Assembly (NCBI GenBank): GCA_965197415.1
Contig: OZ240207.1
Coordinates: 682,001-746,000, forward strand
Direction: 5' to 3'
DNA length: 64,000 bases
Source: DAOUJI01 sp965197415
Lineage (GTDB): Bacteria > Chloroflexota > Dehalococcoidia > Lucifugimonadales > JAGWBF01
Shown: positions 50,917 through 59,225 of the stretch, piece by piece
How positions within the stretch are numbered: position 1 is the stretch's first letter
Layout of the letters: each line of letters begins with the position of its first letter
The notes under the pieces: generated by a model
Database searches by the model: none
What the model was told of the DNA's origin: nothing
Seen by the model: the letters and a program-made list of their open reading frames with translations, nothing else
Position numbers and translations under genes: made by a program

Positions 50917-52137
50917 TTACGTCAGAACTCCGTCCTCCTCGAAGGACCGGTATTCGTCGTCGGATAGGCCTACCAACCCCTTGAGAGCGTACTCGTTGTG
51001 CTCTCCAATAAGCGGAGCAGGCCGGTCGATGGCGCCGGGCGTCTTGGACAGGTCCATCTCGCTGCGGGACGCAGCGTATGGCCCGATTTCAGGATGCACC
51101 GGAAACTGGAAGTGGCCCCTGTAGGACAACTGGGCATCGTCGAACAAGTCGCGGCAGTCATTGACGGCCCCAGCCGGTGTTCCGACAGCCTGTAGCCTGT
51201 CCATCAACTCTCGTGAATCCCATTGCTGGGTCCATTGGCCTACAAGCTCGTCCAACTCGTCTTCAGCCGCTTTTCGGCCCTCCAGGGTTGAGAAGCGCTC
51301 GTCGTAGGCCCATCCTGAACCCAACGGACAGGCCAGGGACCTCAGCCCTTGCCAGGCCTCTTCCGAGTCACAGGCGATGGCTATCCATCGGTCTTCGCCC
51401 TTACAGGGGTAAGTCCCGTGGGGTGCAGCGCCGGGGTCGCGGTTGCCCTGACGCTCGTTTATGGCGCCGTTGACGGTGTAGTCCAAGACCAGCGGCGCTG
51501 AGAACTGCACCGAGGCTTCCAGTTGGGAAAGGTCCAGGTGGGTCCCCTGGCCGGTGCGCTTTTTGTAGTCCCATGCGGCCAGTATCGCCGGCACGGCAAA
51601 GCGTGGGATGATGAAGTCGGTATAGGCGCCATAGGGATTGACGGGTTCCCTATCGGGCCAGCCGGTTAGATAGGTCATGCCGGACAGAGACGCCAGCACC
51701 GGACCGAAACCGGGCTGGGAGGACATGGAACCTCCCCGTCCTAGCATGGACGAACTGAACAGGATGATTCCTTCGTTGGCCTTCTTCAGGTCCTCGTAAC
51801 TCAGTTCCCATTTCTCCAGGGTCCCCGGAGTGAAGTTCTCCGTTATCACATCGGCCCATTCGGCGATTCTCAACACCAACTCCCTTGACCGGGGATGCTG
51901 CATGTCGATGGTTACGCCGTATTTCCCCACGTTGTAGTTCCCGAAATACTCGCTCCGGTTGATGCCGGATATACCGTCCTTGAAGGGCGCACCCCTGCGA
52001 AGAACCTCCGGCCTTTTTGTCGTCTCCACACGGATGACGTCGGCCCCGTATTCGGCCAGGTACTTGGTGGTCAGCGGCCCTGCCACCACCCAGCAGAAGT
52101 CCAGGACCTTCAGCCCCTCAAGGGGTTTCACCGTCAT
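50917..52137 (-). CDS. Class III (CaiB/BaiF) CoA-transferase
   Basis: 406 residues. Start LKVLDFCWVVAGPLTTKYLAEYGADVIRVE, then YNVGKYGVTIDMQHPRSRELVLRIAEWADVITENFTPGTLEKW, and YTDFIIPRFAVPAILAAWDYKKRTGQG, where the Asp of YTD matches the catalytic residue of the family. It would move CoA between acyl groups through a ping-pong mechanism. Its ATG overlaps the stop of the upstream CoA-transferase gene (TGATG), strong coupling, so the two may be subunits of one enzyme. Confidence 0.87.
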   Translation of the reverse strand: MTVKPLEGLKVLDFCWVVAGPLTTKYLAEYGADVIRVETTKRPEVLRRGAPFKDGISGINRSEYFGNYNVGKYGVTIDMQHPRSRELVLRIAEWADVITENFTPGTLEKWELSYEDLKKANEGIILFSSSMLGRGGSMSSQPGFGPVLASLSGMTYLTGWPDREPVNPYGAYTDFIIPRFAVPAILAAWDYKKRTGQGTHLDLSQLEASVQFSAPLVLDYTVNGAINERQGNRDPGAAPHGTYPCKGEDRWIAIACDSEEAWQGLRSLACPLGSGWAYDERFSTLEGRKAAEDELDELVGQWTQQWDSRELMDRLQAVGTPAGAVNDCRDLFDDAQLSYRGHFQFPVHPEIGPYAASRSEMDLSKTPGAIDRPAPLIGEHNEYALKGLVGLSDDEYRSFEEDGVLT

Positions 52138-53399
52138 CAGATTATCCCGCTTCCCTTCAGAGATTCGATTTCGTCGTCAGCCATTCCAAGCTCAGCGCCG
52201 TATATCTCACTGTTGTGCTCTCCCAACAGCGGCGCGCGGCTGCGCGGACCTACGCGATCAGCGACTCCGTCCAATATGAAGCGGCCCGGATACTTCACCG
52301 ATGTTCCAAGTTCGGGGTGGGGAAGGGAGACGAAATAGTCTCTCTCGCTTAACTGCGGGTATTCCAGGATGTCCTGGTGGGTGTTCAGAGGAAAGAGAAT
52401 GATGCGGCGGTTCCTGCTCTCTGCAATTAGCTCTTCCTTGGTCCTGGTCTCTATGAACCGTCCGAAGTCGATTACTCCCTGCCTCATGACGTCGCCCGGC
52501 ACTTGCGAGTAGTGCATTTGCTCCCACTTTACGGCGTCCAGGGAGTCGCTCCCCATTCCTTCTTCCCTCATCCAGGCCAGCATAGCGCGGGTGCTCGCTG
52601 ACACTCCCGGCCCGCCGCCCTGCGGCATGAAGTTGACGAAGCCGTCTTTACATTTCCAGTTGACCCTCACCATCGAGTCTCCGGCGGTGGGCCTGTACGG
52701 CCCCATGCGCCTTAGAATAACTCCCTGGGCATCCCAGAACTGTGGGGCGTGGGCCAGGGTCTTGGCGGCCGCCTGCTGGCAGGAAACGTCCACGTGCTGG
52801 CCCTCTCCTGTCGCCGCTCTGTGGGTGTGGGCGAGCATAGCGCCGAGAGCTCCTGCGGAAGCTCCGTGGAGGTAGAACTGGGGGTGGCTTATCCTGAGCG
52901 GGGGCCTGTCCTGGTCTCCCGTCAGGTGCATGAACCCTCCAAGAGCCATTCCCACGATGTCTGCGCCTTTGTATTTCCCGTAGGGGCCCTTCTGGCCGAA
53001 AGACGTAATGGAAACCATTACCAGTCCCGGGTTGAGGGCCTCCAGGTCGGAATAGCCCAGCCCAAGGGACTCCATGTAACCGGGGTGATAGGACTCAACC
53101 AGGAAGTGGGCGTTCTTCACCAGCCGTTTGACCAGCTCCGCCCCTTGCCCCTTGGCGATGTCCAGCGTGACGCCGCGCTTTCCGGCGGAATAAGCCCACC
53201 AGAACAGGCTGTTCTCTGGCCCCGGCTCGTTCTTGTAGAAAGGCCCCCGAAGCCGGGCAGAGCTTCCTGCTGGAGGTTCTATCTGGACTACGTCGGCCCC
53301 CAGGTCGGCAAGTATCTTGCCGCACAGGATGCCCCGCTCGTCGCTGAGGTCCAGAACTCGGTAGGGGCTGAGAAAATTGTCAGTTTGGTGATCGGTCAT
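52137..53399 (-). CDS. Class III (CaiB/BaiF) CoA-transferase-like protein lacking the catalytic Asp
   Basis: 420 residues. Family fold is clear: YRVLDLSDERGILCGKILADLGADVVQIEPPAG, YSAGKRGVTLDIAKGQGAELVKRLVKNAHFLVESYHPGYMESLGLGYSDL. At the place of the catalytic Asp the sequence is FYLHGASAGALGAMLAHTHRAATGEGQ, with no Asp. It probably acts as the non-catalytic partner of the downstream CoA-transferase, with which it is coupled through TGATG. Heteromeric class III transferases with one Asp-less subunit have been suggested for aromatic degradation; this is by analogy. Confidence 0.82.
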   Translation of the reverse strand: MTDHQTDNFLSPYRVLDLSDERGILCGKILADLGADVVQIEPPAGSSARLRGPFYKNEPGPENSLFWWAYSAGKRGVTLDIAKGQGAELVKRLVKNAHFLVESYHPGYMESLGLGYSDLEALNPGLVMVSITSFGQKGPYGKYKGADIVGMALGGFMHLTGDQDRPPLRISHPQFYLHGASAGALGAMLAHTHRAATGEGQHVDVSCQQAAAKTLAHAPQFWDAQGVILRRMGPYRPTAGDSMVRVNWKCKDGFVNFMPQGGGPGVSASTRAMLAWMREEGMGSDSLDAVKWEQMHYSQVPGDVMRQGVIDFGRFIETRTKEELIAESRNRRIILFPLNTHQDILEYPQLSERDYFVSLPHPELGTSVKYPGRFILDGVADRVGPRSRAPLLGEHNSEIYGAELGMADDEIESLKGSGII

Positions 53400-53443
53400 G
53401 GCGAAGCCCGGAACGCGGCATTGCTATTCTAGCACGGTCGCCG

Positions 53444-54172
53444 CTACGGGCGGGCCATCAACCCGCCGTCGACGTAAATGGGGTGGCCTGTTGTGTAGTC
53501 GCAGGACTCGGAGGCCGCAAAAACCACGAGGGGAGCTATATCCGCTGGGCTTCCCTTCCGGCGCAGGGGTATGTACCTGACCAGCTGCTCCCGCTCGGCG
53601 TCTTCCGGCGAGGGCGCCTCGGAGTACCAGCCCACACCCACTGCGTTGATGCGTATGTTGTTGGCGCCCAACTCCATAGCCAACGCTCTGGTCAGCTGCA
53701 ACACCGCTCCCTGGCTCGCGCAGTAAGCAGCGGAGTTTTTCATACCCCGCTCGGCCAGGTCGGAGATGAGATTGACGATGCGCCCATATTGGTACTGTAC
53801 CATCCGCCTGGACACCACCCGGGTGGCGATGTAGACAGGTCTGAGGTTCCTTCTCAAGACGGCGCCGAACTCGTCCAAGTCCACTTCTGGGAATGGCCTT
53901 GCGTGGTCGGTGCGGAAGTTGTTCACGAGAATGTCCACACGTCCGTCGGCCCCTGCTATAGCGTGTATTGCATCTTCCAAGGCTTCCTCGGTGGAGAAGT
54001 CACAGAACACGCCGCCGTTGGCGGCCTCCAACACAGCCTGATCGGACGAGACCACGTGGACTTGAGCGTTGGCCTCCTGCAGCGCCCCGGCCACCGGCGG
54101 GCCGAAAAGCAGGTCGTCCGTGGCCACTACTGCCACTCGGCCAGCCAAGTCGTACTCTTCAATCAGGGGCAT
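53444..54172 (-). CDS. SDR-family protein with degenerate cofactor and active sites
   Basis: 242 residues, ATG 54172 after GGAGG. The fold is an SDR (RVAVVATDDLLFG, VDILVNNFRTD, YGRIVNLISDLAERG, CDYTTGHPIYVDGG), but the glycine-rich NAD(P) motif TGxxxGxG is replaced by TDDLLFGP, and the catalytic YxxxK reads Y150-CAS-Q154, so the Lys is lost. Ser137 remains. It is unlikely to be a normal dehydrogenase. It could be a structural partner of the neighbouring SDR (54216-55013) or have taken on another task. Confidence 0.8.
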   Translation of the reverse strand: MPLIEEYDLAGRVAVVATDDLLFGPPVAGALQEANAQVHVVSSDQAVLEAANGGVFCDFSTEEALEDAIHAIAGADGRVDILVNNFRTDHARPFPEVDLDEFGAVLRRNLRPVYIATRVVSRRMVQYQYGRIVNLISDLAERGMKNSAAYCASQGAVLQLTRALAMELGANNIRINAVGVGWYSEAPSPEDAEREQLVRYIPLRRKGSPADIAPLVVFAASESCDYTTGHPIYVDGGLMARP

Positions 54173-54215
54173 TTCATCCTCCAGGCTTGCAGTCTAGTTT
54201 TTGCACGGCATACGT

Positions 54216-55013
54216 CTAGAGAGGCATAACCGGGGCGTGGCCCGTGGGAGCAATGCCGCCAGCCATTGCTCCTCCGTCCAGTATGATCATCTCCCCCGTC
54301 ATGTAGTCGGAGGCGTCGGAGGACAGGAACACCGCGATAGGCCCCATGTCCTCGGGCTTTCCCAGCTTGCCCGTGGGCAGGGAGTCTCCCGACGCCGGGA
54401 GCCCCGAGCGCATGGACTCGACTCCGCGAGTGGGAATGAAACCGGGGACGATGGTGTTGGCGGTGATGCCATAGCGGGCCAGGCTGAATGCAAGGGTGCG
54501 AGTCAACTGGATCATGCCTCCCTTGCCGCATGCGTAAGTGTAGATGTCACGGCCTGCCCTGATTCCGAAACCGGAGGCCACGTTGATTATCTTCCCTTTG
54601 CCCCTGTCGGCCATGTGCTTTGACACGGCCCTGGCGCAGAAGAAGGCCCCCGACAGGTTCACGTCGATTTCAGACCGCCATATCTCGTCGGTGACCTCCC
54701 AGATAGGTATCCGGGGATTGTTGGTGCGTCCAGCGTTGTTGATCATCACGTCGACTTTTCCGAACTCGGCGATGGTCGTCTCGACCATCGCATCCACCTG
54801 GGCTGAGTCGGCCACGTCGCAGCCGATGGCAAGGGACCTTCTCCCCAGAGACCTGACCTCGTCGGCGGCCTCCTCGATGGGTCCCGTCCTGCGGGCGGCG
54901 ATGGCGACGTCGGCGCCTGCCCGGGCCAATGCGTTCACCATGGCCCGGCCCAAGCCCGTACCTCCTCCGGTGATGATGATGGACTTGCCGTCCAGAGAAA
55001 GGCTTTCCAGCAA
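54216..55013 (-). CDS. SDR-family oxidoreductase (FabG-like)
   Basis: 265 residues from TTG 55013 with AAGGAGG 7 nt before. Cofactor site ITGGGTGLGRAMV, VMINNAGRTN, INVASGFGIRAG, and the active site Y-ACG-K are intact. C-terminal DASDYMTGEMIILDGGAMAGG is typical of FabG-like dehydrogenases. It likely oxidises a 3-hydroxyacyl-CoA or another secondary alcohol with NAD(P). Next to the altered SDR and CaiB genes it fits an acyl-CoA catabolic block. Confidence 0.86.
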   Translation of the reverse strand: MLESLSLDGKSIIITGGGTGLGRAMVNALARAGADVAIAARRTGPIEEAADEVRSLGRRSLAIGCDVADSAQVDAMVETTIAEFGKVDVMINNAGRTNNPRIPIWEVTDEIWRSEIDVNLSGAFFCARAVSKHMADRGKGKIINVASGFGIRAGRDIYTYACGKGGMIQLTRTLAFSLARYGITANTIVPGFIPTRGVESMRSGLPASGDSLPTGKLGKPEDMGPIAVFLSSDASDYMTGEMIILDGGAMAGGIAPTGHAPVMPL

Positions 55014-55024
55014 CTTCAGCCTCC

Positions 55025-55843
55025 TTAGCCTATCGGCTCCGCGACGTCGATCTGCGAAGTAACTTCTCCCGCGATAAGAGTTACTACACCGTTGTCCGTC
55101 CTGAGAATCAGGTTCCCTGACGAGTCCACGTCCTCAGCCATGCCTTCGTAGACCTCATCCTTCCACTGCACCCTAACGCGCCTGCCAAGGGTGTCCAAGC
55201 GTCCTTTCCATTCCAGCAAGGCGGGTTCCACTTCCGACGGGCTGGGCTGTGCTTCTCTACGCAGCGGCATGTACAAGCGGTCCAGTTCGTGCAGAAGGCT
55301 CCCAAGGAGCGTTGTACGATCGGCCTCCGCCTCCAATGCTTCATTGACGCTTGTTGCTATGTCGGCGATTTCCGGGAAGTCCCCCGTTTTCAAAGCGACG
55401 TTCAATCCTATTCCCACCACGGCCCAGTCCACAACTCCCCCGCCAGCTGAACCCTCGACTAGAACGCCACACACTTTCTTCCCGCCCAAGCGGATGTCGT
55501 TCGGCCATTTTATTGCTGGCTGCAGCCCGGTGGACTTTCGAATCGCCCGCACGACAGCCAGCCCCGCAATAATGGAGACGTACTGGAGGCCCCAAGGCGA
55601 CGGGCGGAGCGCCACGGACAGGTAGAGGTTCCCAGGTTCGGAAATCCACTGGCGCTGGAAACGGCCGCGGGCGGCTGTCTGCTCTTCCGCGACCACCACG
55701 ATTCCGTCATCGTCGGAATCTTTCGCCAGACGGGCCGCCTCGTCCATCGTGGACTCAAGGCGACGGTGATAGAGAAGCCGTCGTCCCACAACCCTGGTAT
55801 ACAAACCCTGGCGAAGCGTGGAGGATACGATGTCCCGTGGCAA
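55025..55843 (-). CDS. birA: Biotin-[acetyl-CoA-carboxylase] ligase, no DNA-binding domain
   Basis: 272 residues from TTG 55843 (start uncertain; no ribosome site). Motifs: LLYHRRLESTMDEAARLA, the biotinyl-AMP loop TAARGRFQRQW, LRPSPWGLQYVSIIAGLAV, KWPNDIRLGGKKVCGVLVEG and the small C-terminal domain ending in GVVTLIAGEVT. It lacks the N-terminal helix-turn-helix of BirA repressors, so it is a group I ligase that attaches biotin to carboxylase carriers. It lies between SDR and MaoC genes. A biotin carboxylase is not in the window. Confidence 0.92.
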   Translation of the reverse strand: MPRDIVSSTLRQGLYTRVVGRRLLYHRRLESTMDEAARLAKDSDDDGIVVVAEEQTAARGRFQRQWISEPGNLYLSVALRPSPWGLQYVSIIAGLAVVRAIRKSTGLQPAIKWPNDIRLGGKKVCGVLVEGSAGGGVVDWAVVGIGLNVALKTGDFPEIADIATSVNEALEAEADRTTLLGSLLHELDRLYMPLRREAQPSPSEVEPALLEWKGRLDTLGRRVRVQWKDEVYEGMAEDVDSSGNLILRTDNGVVTLIAGEVTSQIDVAEPIG

Positions 55844-55858
55844 CGGAAAACCGGAAGT

Positions 55859-56302
55859 CTAACTTCCCTTGGAGGGCAGGGTAACTATGGCCTTGCCTAT
55901 TATAAGACGCCCGCTCTCTTCATTCGACAAATAGACGTCGCACTCCAGAATGTTGTTGCCGTCCTCTTCCCGCTTGTCTGTCACCAGGGCGCTTAGAGTC
56001 ACCTCTACGTGGGGCACGGGTTGGCGAAAGACCACGTCCAGGTTCTTCAAGACGGCGTTGGGAGACCAGCCGGTGATAAGCTGGGTCATAAGCCCCACGC
56101 TCATCACCCCGGGAACGATGGGAGCCTTCAGTTTACTCTGGAGGGCTATCTCCATATTGGTGAACCTGGTGGGACCTGTCTGTCCCCAGGCATTGGCGCA
56201 AAAGAGCTCCACGTCCTTATCGGTGATGTTCTTGACGACGGGGCCTACCTCGTCGCCCAGGTCAACGTCCTCGTAGGTTATCAGGTCTCCGTATGCCATC
56301 AT
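55859..56302 (-). CDS. MaoC-like hotdog protein (second half-enzyme)
   Basis: 147 residues, ATG directly after the stop of the neighbouring MaoC gene (TGA ATG). Hotdog fold: LITYEDVDLGDEVGPVVKNIT, LKAPIVPGVMSVGLMTQLITGW, and RQPVPHVEVTLSALVTDKRE. The hydratase motif (GDxNP..H) reads WGQTGPTRF here, so the catalytic Asp and His are missing. With the upstream gene it matches the split MaoC pairs that form heteromeric enoyl-CoA hydratases, but neither half has the classic site. Might be a thioesterase or a structural half. Confidence 0.75.
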   Translation of the reverse strand: MMAYGDLITYEDVDLGDEVGPVVKNITDKDVELFCANAWGQTGPTRFTNMEIALQSKLKAPIVPGVMSVGLMTQLITGWSPNAVLKNLDVVFRQPVPHVEVTLSALVTDKREEDGNNILECDVYLSNEESGRLIIGKAIVTLPSKGS

Positions 56303-56752
56303 TCACTCCCGGGCGGCGAAGGATTCCTGTACGTCAGCCACCCTCTCGCCTTTTTGATTGGTGAACACCGTCTCCCACACCATGAACACCATGGTGCCCG
56401 TTCGGCCCGTTTTCGGATAGACCTCCTTCAGGAAAGTGGAGGCCGACAGTGAGTCTCCTGCGATGACGTCGGCTTCAGGAGCCACCATTTGCCCAGCGTG
56501 AAATCGCAAGGTCCCGAAGTTCAGCTTGATGTCGGGCGTCGTCACCTGGCGCACGAAAACGCTGCAGAGAGCCGGGGGCGCCACCAGGCCGGCGTGACCG
56601 GCTTTCTTCGCCGCTTCCTCGTCGGTGTAGATGGGGTTGGTTTCCCCAAGGGCTTTGCAATAGTCCCGAATCAAGTCGGCGGAAACGTGGAAAGGGCCAG
56701 TGTTGTATTCCTTCCCAAGAATGGACCTGTCGTAATCTAGTTCAAGCGTCAT
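56303..56752 (-). CDS. MaoC-like dehydratase N-terminal domain protein (FAS1-like)
   Basis: 149 residues from ATG 56752. It matches the FAS1-like dehydratase domain: GPFHVSADLIRDYCKALGETNPIYTDEEAAKKAGHAGLVAPPALCSVF, LRFHAGQMVAPEADVIAGDSLSASTFLKEVYPKTGRTGTMVFM. The equivalent of the hydratase motif is GETNPIYTD, with Glu for Asp and Tyr for His. It pairs with the MaoC-like gene right after it. Possible role in hydrating an enoyl-CoA in the nearby CoA catabolic block. Confidence 0.8.
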   Translation of the reverse strand: MTLELDYDRSILGKEYNTGPFHVSADLIRDYCKALGETNPIYTDEEAAKKAGHAGLVAPPALCSVFVRQVTTPDIKLNFGTLRFHAGQMVAPEADVIAGDSLSASTFLKEVYPKTGRTGTMVFMVWETVFTNQKGERVADVQESFAARE

Positions 56753-56767
56753 ATCTCCTCCGATTCA

Positions 56768-57424
56768 TCAACCGTTCCCTGCGGCCGTCTCCTCCAGCCT
56801 GACCGGCATGAAATCCCCGGACAGAAGGGCCTCAACCAGGTCTTGCTCGTTCCTTACGTCTCCGCTGAACGAGGTCATGCAAGCAGCAATTGCGCTAACC
56901 AGATGGGCGTCGCTGCCTCCGATGCCCCTGTAGCCCTGATTCTCGGCCAGCTCAATGGCCTTTTCGTTCTCGCCCTTCCGGGCGCCGCCGTTGTGGGTCT
57001 CCACAATACCGACGTCGGGGAACTCCACTCCGTCGGCGATGAAGCCACAGAGCCCGACTCCGGGGCGTCCAGGATGCGCCGGAACGGCGAGGGCGCCGTG
57101 CTTTCTGGCCTCGGACATCAGTTGATGCGAGTCCATGCGCACGTTTCCAAAGTCCATGACGTTCAGCAACTCCTGAGTGACGCCGTAGACCAGAAAGTGC
57201 CCGTAGTACGTGTCAAGCTCCGAACCCTTGAATATCCTTACCCCATACTCTTCGGCCAGCGCAGAATAGTCGGCGTGCAAGTCGAACTTCCTGTGCTCGG
57301 TGAGGACCACGGCATCTATGACGTTGCCTTTCTTCCTCACCACTTGAATCCATTTCATGTACTGCTCCACCGTGGCCCGTGAGTCATCGGAGGAGACCGA
57401 ATGGGAGTGCATGTCTACATACAT
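56768..57424 (-). CDS. PHP-domain metal-dependent phosphoesterase
   Basis: 218 residues from ATG 57424; an in-frame TTG reaches 57469. PHP motifs: MYVDMHSHSVSSDD (motif I, HxH), AVVLTEHRKF (motif II), LAVPAHPGRP (motif III) and GIGGSDAHLVSAIA (motif IV). These bind two or three metals and cut phosphate esters. It is not attached to a polymerase, unlike the PHP domain of dnaE in this window. The substrate (histidinol phosphate-like, AMP-like or nucleic acid) is not clear. It is in line with the MaoC genes, 15 nt apart. Confidence 0.82.
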   Translation of the reverse strand: MYVDMHSHSVSSDDSRATVEQYMKWIQVVRKKGNVIDAVVLTEHRKFDLHADYSALAEEYGVRIFKGSELDTYYGHFLVYGVTQELLNVMDFGNVRMDSHQLMSEARKHGALAVPAHPGRPGVGLCGFIADGVEFPDVGIVETHNGGARKGENEKAIELAENQGYRGIGGSDAHLVSAIAACMTSFSGDVRNEQDLVEALLSGDFMPVRLEETAAGNG

Positions 57425-57568
57425 TCGTCCGGTTGATAGCTCCTGTTGGTTTTCGTGACGCCCGACCAATAATAATAGCGGCCTAGGGTCATTAAATCAA
57501 CGTGGTTTCGACGGCGTACCGGTTCGGCCTTGGCAAGGACGGCAGGGGCGCTTCGCACCGTTCAACCT

Positions 57569-57916
57569 TTAGCGTTGACGGTCATGATCCTGTCGTCGTC
57601 CTTCTTCTTCATTGGACGGCCCTATGTCGGCGCCCAGTTCAACCTTGACCTCTTCCAGAGGCTTAAGCTTTCCTTCCTGAAGGTCCTTTATGCCTCTCCG
57701 GAGAGCGGCCATCAACTCAGGGTCTGCCATGACTTCCATCGTTTCAATGACTGACTCAAACAGTTCCCAAGGCATCACCGCCAACACTGGTTTGCCATGC
57801 CGAGTCAGCGCCACTGCCTGATTTTCCGCTGCCAGACGTTCGGGCAATTGGGTAATAATCGCCCGGGCTTTGACAATAGGTATTTGCTCTGTTCCGTAGT
57901 CCCGATATGCCGTCAT
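57569..57916 (-). CDS. Phd/YefM-type antitoxin without a visible toxin partner
   Basis: 115 residues from ATG 57916 (GGAG 7 nt before). The N-terminus fits the Phd/YefM fold: IPIVKARAIITQLPERLAAENQAVALTRHGKPVLAVMPWELFESVIETME. The C-terminus is charged and probably disordered, normally the toxin-binding part. Downstream only a 16-codon reading frame (MKKKDDDRIM..) occurs, not a RelE, ParE or PIN toxin. Upstream, to the TPP-enzyme gene, a start-less reading frame (...VSRRDVYALAQRLV...) may be a remnant. So it is orphaned, perhaps after toxin loss. Confidence 0.75.
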   Translation of the reverse strand: MTAYRDYGTEQIPIVKARAIITQLPERLAAENQAVALTRHGKPVLAVMPWELFESVIETMEVMADPELMAALRRGIKDLQEGKLKPLEEVKVELGADIGPSNEEEGRRQDHDRQR

Positions 57917-58085
57917 ACATTTTCTCCGTGTTCTCGGGGTTCTATTAGGCCCGAACGCACAAGACGCTGGGCTAAAGCATAGACATCCCGACGGCTTACG
58001 TCCCGCCTGAGTCCAACAGCAATGACAATGACTTTGGCTTCTCCTTAACGACGCTACGTAAACCTCGGCCGCGTCATGGCAGTCC

Positions 58086-58685
58086 TCACGACAAGCCGCC
58101 AGTCCGGTTGTCCAGCCAGGCGGCAAACCCGCCGGACAGCAGGGCCGGGTCGTCCAGCAACAGGGGCACGTCGGCATTGCCCGGCGCTATCTTGGCATGG
58201 ATGAACCCTGGCCCTTCCACCTCAGCCGCCGACGCAAGGGCTGCCCTGAACTCCTCAGCGCTTTCCGCCTTCCATGTCCTGAGACCACATGATTCGGCAA
58301 CCCTGGACAGGTCCAATTCAGTCGTGAAAGTCGGTTGCCCTCCTGTCGACCCATAGGACTCGTTGTCCAACACTACCAGCAGAAGGTTTTTGGGTTTAAT
58401 GTGGCCTATGGTGGCGAGAGCGTTTAAGTTCATCAACATGCCGCCGTCACCCTCGACGCCCACGCACTTATTGACCGAACTGCCCTCCAAGGAGAGGCTC
58501 AAGCCCAGCAGGACCGAGCTTACGATGCCCATTGAGTCCACCACGTAGAGATGGTTGGGGCGCCGGTCGGCGTGGGCCATTTCCCTCGATGTGGCCCCGC
58601 AGGTAAAGACCACCGGGTCTTCCGGGAATTCACCAGAGAGGGACTGCAAGAGCTCTAACCTGGAAGGAAGCTGGGGCAATTTCAC
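58086..58685 (-). CDS. TPP-dependent decarboxylase, beta (cofactor-binding) subunit, sulfopyruvate-decarboxylase-like
   Basis: 199 residues from GTG 58685, whose GTG overlaps the alpha subunit stop (GTGA). The TPP motif is GVEGDGGMLMNLNALATI, then LLLVVLDNESYGSTGGQPT (GDG and the distant Asn). MGIVSSVLLGLSLSLEG and CGATSREMAH support the ComE/phosphonopyruvate decarboxylase group. It would decarboxylate a 2-oxo acid bearing a sulfonate or phosphonate. The thiamine operon at 30-32 kb makes its cofactor. Confidence 0.82.
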   Translation of the reverse strand: MKLPQLPSRLELLQSLSGEFPEDPVVFTCGATSREMAHADRRPNHLYVVDSMGIVSSVLLGLSLSLEGSSVNKCVGVEGDGGMLMNLNALATIGHIKPKNLLLVVLDNESYGSTGGQPTFTTELDLSRVAESCGLRTWKAESAEEFRAALASAAEVEGPGFIHAKIAPGNADVPLLLDDPALLSGGFAAWLDNRTGGLS

Positions 58686-59191
58686 TCCTTGAGGTTGATG
58701 AAGACGATTACGGGTCGATGGGTCAGGTGGCTGTACTCGTAGGCTTGCCCGATGGCCCGGGGCCATTCATCCAGCGGGACCCTGTAGTCGAGCACGAAAG
58801 CTTTTACGTGTATGGCCTCCACCATGTCTATGGCATTCTCCGAATAGGTGTGCACTGCCGAGTTGAACTCGCCGAAACCTCCCCTACGTATGGCCATGAT
58901 GAGCATAGGAGTATGGTAGGCCATTGCAAATGTGGTCAGGGCCACTATGGAGTTGCCCAGTCCCACGTCCTGGTACAGAAGGACACCCTTTTTGCGTCCC
59001 AAGGCCAGCCCTCCGGCGACGCCGATCCCCTCTTCCTCGCGGGCCACGGAAAAGCAGCGGACGCCGGGTTTGTTCTTGAAGTGGTCGATGATGGGAGCGC
59101 CCAAGCTGTCGGGGATGTGAATGAAGTATTCCAGTCCGATGCTTTCCAGGCCCTCGATTACAGCTTCACAGGCTTGGTCTCTTCTGGCCAT
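58682..59191 (-). CDS. TPP-dependent decarboxylase, alpha (PYR) subunit, sulfopyruvate-decarboxylase-like
   Basis: 169 residues from ATG 59191 (GGAG before); the open frame beyond 59191 enters the RNase P RNA. It shows CEAVIEGLESIGLEYFIHIPDSLGAPIIDHF, VAREEEGIGVAGGLALGRKKGVLLYQDVGLGNSI, where the Glu of EEEG is the TPP-activating residue, and FAMAYHTPMLIMAIRRGGFGE. This is the small N-terminal half of ComD-type or phosphonopyruvate decarboxylases. With the beta gene it forms a two-subunit enzyme encoded in one operon. Confidence 0.82.
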   Translation of the reverse strand: MARRDQACEAVIEGLESIGLEYFIHIPDSLGAPIIDHFKNKPGVRCFSVAREEEGIGVAGGLALGRKKGVLLYQDVGLGNSIVALTTFAMAYHTPMLIMAIRRGGFGEFNSAVHTYSENAIDMVEAIHVKAFVLDYRVPLDEWPRAIGQAYEYSHLTHRPVIVFINLKE

Positions 59192-59225
59192 TTGGACTCC
59201 ACACGGACAGGCTGGCAAATCAACA

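Noticed and set aside
57917..58177. N-terminal extension of the Phd-like frame
   Set aside because: Cys/Trp/Pro-rich and antisense-like, overlaps the TPP decarboxylase gene; a ribosome site supports the start at 57916.
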